A DNA stretch of 64,000 nt, from positions 63,160,749-63,224,748 of the forward strand of contig OZ038500.1 of the NCBI GenBank assembly GCA_964036315.1, given 5' to 3'. This DNA comes from Acanthosepion esculentum (taxonomy: Eukaryota; Mollusca; Cephalopoda; Sepiida; Sepiidae). Position 1 is the first letter of the stretch, and each line of letters opens with the position of its first letter. The position numbers and the translations under genes are program-made. Of the stretch, positions 27,201-39,200 are shown one piece after another. A model generated the notes under the pieces. That model was not told the origin of the DNA. It was given only the letters and a program-made list of their open reading frames with translations, and ran no database searches.

Positions 27201-30200
27201 TGCCTGAAAACTGGTATGATATGTTGTTCAGAGGAGGCAATCCTAATGAATACCATTTGCCTGAAAACTGGTATGATATGTTGTTTAGGGGAGGCAATAC
27301 TAATGAATGTCATTTGCGTGAAAACTTGTATTTTTTTTTTTTAGGGGAGGCAATCCTAATGAATGTCATTTGCCTGAAAACTGGTATGATATGTTGTTCA
27401 GGAGAGGCAATCCTAATGAATACCATTTGCCTGAAAACTGGTATGATATGTTGTTTAGGGGAGGCAATCCTAATGAATACCATTTGCCTGAAAACTGGTA
27501 TGATATGTTGTTTAGGGGAGGCAATCCTAATGAATACCATTTGCCTGAAAACTGGTATATGTTGTTTAGGGGAGGCAATCCTAATGAATGTCAATTGCCT
27601 GAAAACTGGTATGATATGTTGTTAAGGAGAGGCAATCCTAATGAATACCATTTGCCTGAAAACTGGTATATGTTGTTTAGGGGAGACAATCCTAATGAAT
27701 GTCATTTGCCTGAAAACTGGTATGATATGTTGTTCAGGGGAGGCAATCCTAATGAATACCATTTGCCTGAAAACTGGTATGATATGTTGTTCAGAGGAGG
27801 CAATCCTAATGAATACCATTTGCCTGAAAACTGGTATGATATGTTGTTCAGGGGAGGCAATCCTAATGAATACCATTTGCCTGAAAACTGGTATGATATG
27901 TTGTTTAGGGGAGGCAATCCTAATGAATGTCAATTGCCTGAAAACTGGTATGATATGTTGTTAAGGGGAGGCAATCCTAATGAATACCATTTGCCTGAAA
28001 ACTTGTATGTCTTGTTTAGGGGAGGCAATCCTAATGAATGTCATTTGCCTGAAAACTGGTATGATATGTTGTTCAGGGGAGGCAATCCTAATGAATACCA
28101 TTTGCCTGAAAACTGGTATGACATGTTGTTTAGGGGAGGCAATCCTAATGAATACCATTTGCTTGAAAACTGGTATGACATGTTGTTTAGGTGAGGCAAT
28201 ACTAATGAATGTCATTTGCCTGAAAACTGGTATATTTTGTTTAGGGGAGGCAATTCTAATGAATGTCATTTGCCTGAAAACTGGTATGATATGTTGCTCA
28301 GGAGAGGCAATCCTAATGAATACCATTGGCCTGACAACTGGTATGATATGTTGTTTAGGGGAGGCAATCCTAATGAATACCATTTGCCTGAAAACTGGTA
28401 TGATATGTTGTTTAGGGGAGGCAATACTAATAATACCATTTGCCTGAAAACTGGTATATGTTGTTTAGGGGAGGCAATCCTAATGAATATCAATTGCCTG
28501 AAAACTGGTATGATATGTTGTTAAGGAGAGGCAATCCTAATGAATAACATTTGCCTGAAAACTGGTATATCTTGTTTAGGGGAGGCAATCCTAATGAATG
28601 TCATTTGCCTGAAAACTGGTATGATATGTTGTTCAGGGGAGGCAATCCTAATGAATACCATTTGCCTGAAAACTGGTATGATATGTTCTTTAGGGGAGGC
28701 AATCCTAATGAATACCATTTGCTTGAAAACTGGTATGATATGTTGTTTAGGGGAGGCTATACTAATGAATGTCATTTGCCTGAAAACTGGCATATGTTGT
28801 TTAGGGGAGGCAATCCTAATGAATGTCATTTGCCTGAAAACTTGTATGATATGTTGTTCAGGGGAGGCAATCCTAATGAATACCATTTGCCTGAAAACTG
28901 GTATGATATGTTGTTCAGAGGAGGCAATCCTAATGAATACCTATTGCCTGAAAACTGGTATGATATGTTGTTCAGGGGAGGCAATCCTAATGAATACCAT
29001 TTGCCTGAAAACTGGTATGATATGCTGTTTAGGGGAGGCAATACTAATGAATGTCATTTGCCTGAAAACTGGTATATTTTGTTTAGGGGAGGAAATCCTA
29101 ATGAATGTCATTTGCCTGAAAACTGGTATGATATGTCGCTCAGGAGAGGCAATCCTAATGAATACCATTTGCCTGAAAACTGGTATGATATGTTGTTTAG
29201 GGGAGGCAATCCTAATGAATACCATTTGCTTGAAAACTGGTATGATATGTTGTTTAGGGGAGGCAATAATAATGAATGTCATTTGCCTGAAAACTGGTAT
29301 ATGTTGTTTAGGGGAAGCAATCCTAATGAATGTCATTTGCCGGAAAACTGGTATGATATGTTGTTCAGGAGAGGCAATCCTAATGAATACCATTTGCCTG
29401 AAAACTGGTATGATATGTTGTTTAGGGGAGGCAATCCTAATGAATACCATTTGCCTGAAAACTGGTATGATATGTTGTTCAGGGGAGGCAATCTTAATGA
29501 ATACCATTTGCCTTAAAAACTGGTATGATATGTTGTTCAGGGGAGGCAATCCTAATGAATAACATTTGCCTGAAAACTGGTATATGTTGTTTAGGGGAGA
29601 CAATCCTAATGAATACCATTTGCCTGAAAACTGGTATGATATTTTGTTTTGGGGAGGCAATCCTAATGAATGTCATTTGCCTGAAAACTGGTATGATATG
29701 TTGTTCAGTGGATGCAATGCTAATGAATACCATTTGCCAGAAAACTGGTATGATATGTTGTTTAGGGGAGGCAATACTAATGAATGTCATTTGCCTGAAA
29801 AATGGTATGATATGTTGTTCAGGAGAGGCAATCCTAATGAATACCATTTGCCTGAAAACTGGTATGATATGTTGTTTAGGGGAGGCAATCCTAATGAATA
29901 CCATTTGCCTGAAAACTGGTATATGTTGTTTAGGGGAGGCAATCCTAATGAATGTCAATTGCCTGAAAACTGGTATGATATGTTGTTAAGGGGAGGCAAT
30001 CCTAATGAATACCAGTTGCCTGAAAACTTGTATATCTTGTTTAGGGGAGGCAATCCTAATGAATGTCATTTGCCTGAAAACTGGTATGATATGTTGTTCA
30101 GGGGAGGCAATCCTAATGAATACCATTTGCCTGAAAACTGGTATGATATGTTGTTTAGGGGAGGCAATCCTAATGAATACCATTTGCTTGAAAACTGGTA

Positions 30201-33200
30201 TGATATGTTGTTTAGGGGAGGCAATACTAATGAATGTCATTTGCCTGAAAACTGGTATGATATGTCGCTCAGGAGAGGCAATCCTAATGAATACCATTTG
30301 CCTGAAAACTGGTATGATATGTTGTTTAGGGGAGGCAATCCTAATGAATACCATTTGCTTGAAAACTGGTATGATATGTTGTTTAGGGGAGGCAATAATA
30401 ATGAATGTCATTTGCCTGAAAACTGGTATATGTTGTTTAGGGGAAGCAATCCTAATGAATGTCATTTGCCGGAAAACTGGTATGATATGTTGTTCAGGAG
30501 AGGCAATCCTAATGAATACCATTTGCCTGAAAACTGGTATGATATGTTGTTTAGGGGAGGCAATCCTAATGAATACCATTTGCCTGAAAACTGGTATGAT
30601 ATGTTGTTCAGGGGAGGCAATCTTAATGAATACCATTTGCCTTAAAAACTGGTATGATATGTTGTTCAGGGGAGGCAATCCTAATGAATAACATTTGCCT
30701 GAAAACTGGTATATGTTGTTTAGGGGAGACAATCCTAATGAATACCATTTGCCTGAAAACTGGTATGATATTTTGTTTTGGGGAGGCAATCCTAATGAAT
30801 GTCATTTGCCTGAAAACTGGTATGATATGTTGTTCAGTGGATGCAATGCTAATGAATACCATTTGCCAGAAAACTGGTATGATATGTTGTTTAGGGGAGG
30901 CAATACTAATGAATGTCATTTGCCTGAAAAATGGTATGATATGTTGTTCAGGAGAGGCAATCCTAATGAATACCATTTGCCTGAAAACTGGTATGATATG
31001 TTGTTTAGGGGAGGCAATCCTAATGAATACCATTTGCCTGAAAACTGGTATATGTTGTTTAGGGGAGGCAATCCTAATGAATGTCAATTGCCTGAAAACT
31101 GGTATGATATGTTGTTAAGGGGAGGCAATCCTAATGAATACCAGTTGCCTGAAAACTTGTATATCTTGTTTAGGGGAGGCAATCCTAATGAATGTCATTT
31201 GCCTGAAAACTGGTATGATATGTTGTTCAGGGGAGGCAATCCTAATGAATACCATTTGCCTGAAAACTGGTATGATATGTTGTTTAGGGGAGGCAATCCT
31301 AATGAATACCATTTGCTTGAAAACTGGTATGATATGTTGTTTAGGGGAGGCAATACTAATGAATGTCATTTGCCTGAAAACAGGTATATGTTGTTTAGGG
31401 GAGGCAATCCTAATGAATGTTATTTGCCTGAAAACTTGTATGATATGTTGTTCAGGGGAGGCAATCCTAATGAATACCATTTGCCTGAAAACTGGTATGA
31501 CATGTTGTTCAGAGGAGGCAATCCTAATGAATACCATTTGCCTGAAAACTGGTATGATATGTTGTTTAGGGGAGGCAATACTAATGAATGTCATTTGCCT
31601 GAAAACTGGTATATTTTGTTTAGGGGAGGCAATCCTAATGAATGTCATTTGCCTGAAAACTGGTATGATATGTTGCTCAGGAGAGGCAATCCTAATGAAT
31701 ACCATTTGCCTGAAAACTGGTATGATATGTTGTTTAGGGGAGGCAATACTAATGAATACCATTTGCCTGAAAACTGGTATGATATGTTGTTTAGGGGAGG
31801 CAATACTAATGAATGTCATTTGCCTGAAAACTGGTATATGTTGTTTAGGGGAGGCAATCCTAATGAATGTCATTTGCCGGAAAACTGGTATGATATGTTG
31901 TTCACGAGAGGCAATCCTAATGAATACCATTTGCCTGAAAACTGGTATGATATGTTGTTTAGGGGAGGCAATCCTAATGAATACCATTTGCCTGAAAACT
32001 GGTATGATATGTTGTTCAGAGGAGGCAATCCTAATGAATACCATTTGCCTGAAAACTGGTATGATATGTTGTTTAGGGGAGGCAATACTAATGAATGTCA
32101 TTTGCCTGAAAACTGGTATATTTTGTTTAGGGGAGGAAATCCTAATGAATGTCATTTGCCTGAAAACTGGTATGATATGTCGCTCAGGAGAGGCAATCCT
32201 AATGAATACCATTTGCCTGAAAACTGGTATGATATGTTGTTTAGGGGAGGCAATCCTAATGAATACCATTTGCTTGAAAACTGGTATGATATGTTGTTTA
32301 GGGGAGGCAATAATAATGAATGTCATTTGCCTGAAAACTGGTATATGTTGTTTAGGGGAGGCAATCCTAATGAATGTCATTTGCCGGAAAACTGGTATGA
32401 TATGTTGTTCAGGAGAGGCAATCCTAATGAATACCATTTGCCTGAAAACTGGTATGATATGTTGTTTGGGGGAGGCAATCCTAATGAATGTCATTTGCCT
32501 GAAAACTGGTATGACATGTTGTTCAGGGGAGGCAATCCTAATGAATACCATTTGCCTGAAAACTGGTATGATATGTTGTTTAGGGGAGGCAATCCTAATG
32601 AATACCATTTGCTTGAAAACTGGTATGATATGTTGTTTAGGGGAGGCTATACTAATGAATGTCATTTGCCTGAAAACTGGTATATGTTGTTTAGGGGAGG
32701 CAATACTAATGAATGTCATTTGCCTGAAAACTTGTATGATATGTTGTTCAGGGGAGGCAATCCTAATGAATACCATTTGCCTGAAAACTGGTATGCTATG
32801 TTGTTCAGAGGAGGCAATCCTAATGAATACCTATTGCCTGAAAACTGGTATGATATGTTGTTCAGGGGAGGCAATCCTAATGAATACCATTTGCCTGAAA
32901 ACTGGTATGATATGTTGTTCAGGGGAGGCAATCTTAATGAATACCATTTGCCTTAAAAACTGGTATGATATGTTGTTTAGGGGAGGCAATCCTAATGAAT
33001 AACATTTGCCTGAAAACTGGTATATGTTGTTTAGGGGAGACAATCCTAATGAATACCATTTGCCTGAAAACTGGTATGATATTTTGTTTTGGGGAGGCAA
33101 TCCTAATGAATGTCATTTGCCTGAAAACTGGTATGATATGTTGTTCAGTGGATGCAATGCTAATGAATACCATTTGCCAGAAAACTGGTATGATATGTTG

Positions 33201-36200
33201 TTTAGGGGAGGCAATACTAATGAATGTCATTTGCCTGAAAAATGGTATGATATGTTGTTCAGGAGAGGCAATCCTAATGAATACCATTTGCCTGAAAACT
33301 GGTATGATATGTTGTTTAGGGGAGGCAATCCTAATGAATACCATTTGCCTGAAAACTGGTATATGTTGTTTAGGGGAGGCAATCCTAATGAATGTCAATT
33401 GCCTGAAAACTGGTATGATATGTTGTTAAGGGGAGGCAATCCTAATGAATACCAGTTGCCTGAAAACTTGTATATCTTGTTTAGGGGAGGCAATCCTAAT
33501 GAATGTCATTTGCCTGAAAACTGGTATGATATGTTGTTCAGGGGAGGCAATCCTAATGAATACCATTTGCCTGAAAACTGGTATGATATGTTGTTTAGGG
33601 GAGGCAATCCTAATGAATACCATTTGCTTGAAAACTGGTATGATATGTTGTTTAGGGGAGGCAATACTAATGAATGTCATTTGCCTGAAAACAGGTATAT
33701 GTTGTTTAGGGGAGGCAATCCTAATGAATGTCATTTGCCTGTAAACTTGTATGATATGTTGTTCAGGGGAGGCAATCCTAATGAATACCATTTGCCTGAA
33801 AACTGGTATGACATGTTGTTCAGAGGAGGCAATCCTAATGAATACCATTTGCCTGAAAACTGGTATGATATGTTGTTCAGGGGAGGCAATCCTAATGAAT
33901 ACCATTTGCCTGAAAACTGGTATGATATGTTGTTTAGGGGAGGCAATACTAATGAATGTCATTTGCCTGAAAACTGGTATATTTTGTTTAGGGGAGGCAA
34001 TCCTAATGAATGTCATTTGCCTGAAAACTGGTATGATATGTTGCTCAGGAGAGGCAATCCTAATGAATACCATTTGCCTGAAAACTGGTATGATATGTTC
34101 TTTAGGGGAGGCAATCCTAATGAATACCATTTGCTTGAAAACTGGTATGATATGTTGTTTAGGGGAGGCAATACTAATGAATGTCATTTGCCTGAAAACT
34201 GGTATATGTTGTTTAGGGGAGGCAATCCTAATGAATGTCATTTGCCGGAAAACTGGTATGATATGTTGTTCACGAGAGGCAATCCTAATGAATACCATTT
34301 GCCTGAAAACTGGTATGATATGTTGTTTAGGGGAGGCAATCCTAATGAATACCATTTGCCTGAAAACTGGTATGATATGTTGTTCAGAGGAGGCAATCCT
34401 AATGAATACCATTTGCCTGAAAACTGGTATGATATGTTGTTTAGGGGAGGCAATACTAATGAATGTCATTTGCCTGAAAACTGGTATATTTTGTTTAGGG
34501 GAGGAAATCCTAATGAATGTCATTTGCCTGAAAACTGGTATGATATGTTGCTCAGGAGAGGCAATCCTAATGAATACCATTTGCCTGAAAAGTGGTATGA
34601 TATGTTGTTTAGGGGAGGCAATCCTAATGAATACCATTTGCTTGAAAACTGGTATGATATGTTGTTTAGGGGAGGCAATAATAATGAATGTCATTTGCCT
34701 GAAAACTGGTATATGTTGTTTAGGGGAGGCAATCCTAATGAATGTCATTTGCCGGAAAACTGGTATGATATGTTGTTCAGGAGAGGCAATCCTAATGAAT
34801 ACCATTTGCCTGAAAACTGGTATGATATGTTGTTTAGGGGAGGCAATCCTAATGAATACCATTTGCCTGAAAACTGGTATGATATGTTGTTCAGGGGAGG
34901 CAATCTTAATGAATACCATTTGCCTTAAAAACTGGTATGATATGTTGTTTAGGGGAGGCAATCCTAATGAATAACATTTGCCTGAAAACTGGTATATGTT
35001 GTTTAGGGGAGACAATCCTAATGAATACCATTTGCCTGAAAACTGGCATGATATTTTGTTTTGGGGAGGCAATCCTAATGAATGTCATTTGCCTGAAAAC
35101 TGGTATGATATGTTGTTCAGTGGATGCAATGCTAATGAATACCATTTGCCAGAAAACTGGTATGATATGTTGTTTATGGGAGGCAATACTAATGAATGTC
35201 ATTTGCCTGAAAAATGGTATGATATGTTGTTCAGGAGAGGCAATCCTAATGAATACCATTTGCCTGAAAACTGGTATGATATGTTGTTTAGGGGAGGCAA
35301 TCCTAATGAATACCATTTGCCTGAAAACTGGTATATGTTGTTTAGGGGAGGCAATCCTAATGAATGTCAATTGCCTGAAAACTGGTATGATATGTTGTTA
35401 AGGGGAGGCAATCCTAATGAATACCATTTGCCTGAAAACTTGTATATCTTGTTTAGGGGAGGCAATCCTAATGAATGTCATTTGCCTGAAAACTGGTATG
35501 ATATTTGTTCAGGGGAGGCAATCCTAATGAATACCATTTGCCTGAAAACTGGTATGATATGTTCTTTAGGGGAGGCAATCCTAATGAATACCATTTGCTT
35601 GAAAACTGGTATGATAGGTTGTTTAGGGGAGGCAATATTAATGAATGTCATTTGCCTGAAAACAGGTATATGTTGTTTAGGGGAGGCAATCCTAATGAAT
35701 GTCATTTGCCTGAAAACTTGTATGATATGTTGTTCAGGGGAGGCAATCCTAATGAATACCATTTGCCTGAAAACTGGTATGACATGTTGTTCAGAGGAGG
35801 CAATCCTAATGAATACCATTTGCCTGAAAACTGGTATGATATGTTGTTCAGGGGAGGCAATCCTAATGAATACCATTTGCCTGAAAACTGGTATGATATG
35901 TTGTTTAGGGGAGGCAATACTAATGAATGTCATTTGCCTGAAAACTGGTATATTTTGTTTAGGGGAGGCAATCCTAATGAATGTCATTTGCCTGAAAACT
36001 GGTATGATATGTTGCTCAGGAGAGGCAATCCTAATGAATACCATTTGCCTGAAAACTGGTATGATATGTTGTTTAGGGGAGGCAATACTAATGAATACCA
36101 TTTGCTTGAAAACTGGTATGATATGTTGTTTAGGGGAGGCAATACTAATGAATGTCATTTGCCTGAAAACTGGTATATGTTGTTTAGGGGAGGCAATTCT

Positions 36201-39200
36201 AATGAATGTCATTTGCCGGAAAACTGGTATGATATGTTGTTCACGAGAGGCAATCCTAATGAATACCATTTGCCTGAAAACTGGTATGATATGTTGTTTA
36301 GGGGAGGCAATCCTAATGAATACCATTTGCCTGAAAACTGGTATGATATGTTGTTCAGGGGAGGCAATCCTAATGAATACCATTTGCCTGAAAACTGGTA
36401 TGATATGTTGTTCAGGGGAGGCAATCTTAATGAATACCATTTGCCTTAAAAACTGGTATGATATGTTGTTTAGGGGAGGCAATCCTAATGAATACCATTT
36501 GCCTGAAAACTGGTATGATATGTTGTTCAGGAGAGGCAATCCTAATGAATACCATTTGCCGGAAAACTGGTATGATATGTTGTTTAGGGGAGGCAATCCT
36601 AATGAATACCATTTGCCTGAAAACTGGTATATGTTGTCTAGGGGAGGCAATCCTAATGAATGTCATTTGCCTGAAAACTGGTATGATATGTTGTTCAGGG
36701 GAGGCAATCCTAATGAATACCATTTGCCTGAAAACTGGTATGATATGTTGTTTTGGGGAGGCAATCCTAATGAATGTCATTTGCCTGAAAACTGGTATGA
36801 TATGTTCTTCAGTGGAGGCAATCCTAATGAATACCATTTGCCAGAAAACTGGTATGATATGTTGTTTAGGGGAGGCAATACTAATGAATGTCATTTGCCT
36901 GAAAACTGGTATGATATGTTGTTCAGGAGAGGCAATCCTAATGAATACCATTTGCCGGAAAACTGGTGTGATATGTTGTTTAGGGGAGGCAATACTAATG
37001 AATGTCATTTGCCTGAAAACTGGTATATGTTGTTCAGGGGAGGCAATCCTAATGAATGTCATTTGCCTGAAAACTGGTATGATATGTTGTTCAGGGGAGG
37101 CAATCCTAATGAATACCATTTGCCTGAAAACTGGTATTTGTTGTTATGGGGAGGCAATCCTAATGAATGTCATTTGCCTGAAAACTAGTATGATATGTTG
37201 TTCAGGGGAGACAATCCTAATGAATACTATTTGCCTGAAAACTGGTATGATATGCTGTTTTGGGGAGGCAATCCTCCTGAATACCATTTGCCTGAAAAAT
37301 GATATGATATGTTGTTCAGGGGAGGCAATCCTAATGAATAACATTTGCCTGAAAAAATGGTATGATATGTTGTTTAGGGGAGGCAATCTTAATGAATGTC
37401 ATTTGCCTGAAAACTGGTATATGTTGTTTAGGGGAGGCAATCCTAATGAATGTAATTTGCCTGAAAACTGCTATGATATGTTGTTCAGGGGAGGCAATCC
37501 TAATGAATACCATTTGCCAAGAACTGGAAGCTACATTTGATACTTTAGTAATGTTAGTTAATATGCCACAATGATGTGTGAATAGATGGTATGATATGTG
37601 GTTCAGGGGAGGCAATCCTAATGAATGCCATTTACCTGAAAACTGGTATGATATGTGGTTCAGGAAAGGCAATTATAACAATAAATGTTCTTTGCCTGAA
37701 AACTGAAGCTGTTAAATCGAATGTTCAACTTTGTTGAATGGCTCCAAAAATCAAAAATTAGCAAATAAATCTAAATAAATTTTATATCTGTATTGTGCTT
37801 TTTCAAATTATGCATCATTCAAAAGAAAAATGTTGTTTATTTACTGTTATAGCAACATCAATAATAATGATCATGATAATGATTGTAAACACTTCAGTCC
37901 CACTAGGGATTGCTGGAATCAAGACAGATCCAATTTGAATAATAAAGTTGTTAACTTTACCACGTCTTGTGTCATCTTGGTTTTGCTTCAACTTTCCACC
38001 CTAAGCTCAGTGAAACATTTTATAACTTTTCTCCATAAATTCATCACTAAAATTATCATTCACATAATAATTTTGCTTAATATTTTGGGTTTATTCTAGG
38101 AATATTTAAAAACGAGTGAAAACAAACCCATTTAAATATTTGTCTTATCCAAATATGTGTGTAAATGAATTAAATACTTTAAAAAGCTTTTTGTATTAAT
38201 TCCTATTAATCTTTTTATTTATTTTCATGTTTATACTTTTAGTAATTTTTTAATCTATATTTTATTTTCATTAACTGAAAAAAAAAATGAAAAAAAAATC
38301 AATTTCCTGTCTTTAATTGATTTCAACATTAAATAATCAGCTTCAATAAACCAGGTGACTTGTTCATTATCTTAAATAATCAACAGTGAAATTAATGAGT
38401 GTAATTTTTAAACAATATATAATTTTTATAAAAAAGCACCATTCAGATGTAACAGTTATCTCCCTTTAATTTTCTATGTTTTTTTTTGTTTTTTTTTTTG
38501 GTGAAGTGAACTATTTGACCAAGGAAAAATTTGATTTAACACTTTCAGTGAAGCCAGTTATCAGACAAATTCACTGTTAAGAACTGGACCTGTGGTTAAG
38601 TCTGGTCACAAATCTCAGTTGTATCGTCTGCTGTTTGGACCAAAGCAGGAAATGGTGGCAAGGTACATTTAAAGATATTAGACCAGAGGTTCTCAACTAG
38701 AAGAGGCCTCTTAGAGAGGGACATCCCAGAGGGGGAATTTTTAGCATTTCAGAGAGAGGGGAGAGAAAAATCTTTTACTTTTTTTTCTTTTTTTTTTTTT
38801 TTTTACAGAATTTTGGTTATTGAATTACCCTGACCTGTCATTCTGTTGAACATTTTGTTTTTTGAAGTATGCTTCAGTTTATTCATTTAATAATTGGTTA
38901 TATTTTTTAATCATTTCACCCCAAGAAAGATAATAAAATCACTAAGATGCAAAGAGCTACTGAGGGTTAGAGAATATGAGAAAAAAGTACTATTAAGGAA
39001 AGAGAACAATAGAAGAACAGGAATTAAGAATTAAGATAGCGATTAACATTGTATTTAAATTTTTGAAGATCAAGTTGACTGAGAAGCAAGAAGCTGGAAG
39101 AGATTTCCACAAACAAGAAATGCGATGGAAGAAACTGTTAGTATAGAATTTACGGTTACATCTAAATACATCTAGAAGTTTATAACTTAGTGTGCATGCA

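Noticed and set aside
24902..27625. 907-codon ORF and the other long ORFs (up to 753 codons on +, 553 on -) as real proteins
   Set aside because: They lie wholly in a tandem satellite whose period is a multiple of three. Several frames on both strands are open at once, no start context or domain is visible, and the array sits inside a spliced intron.
24912..37704. CRISPR array
   Set aside because: Repeats are contiguous with no unique spacers, monomers vary in type, and the context is an animal intron with no cas genes.
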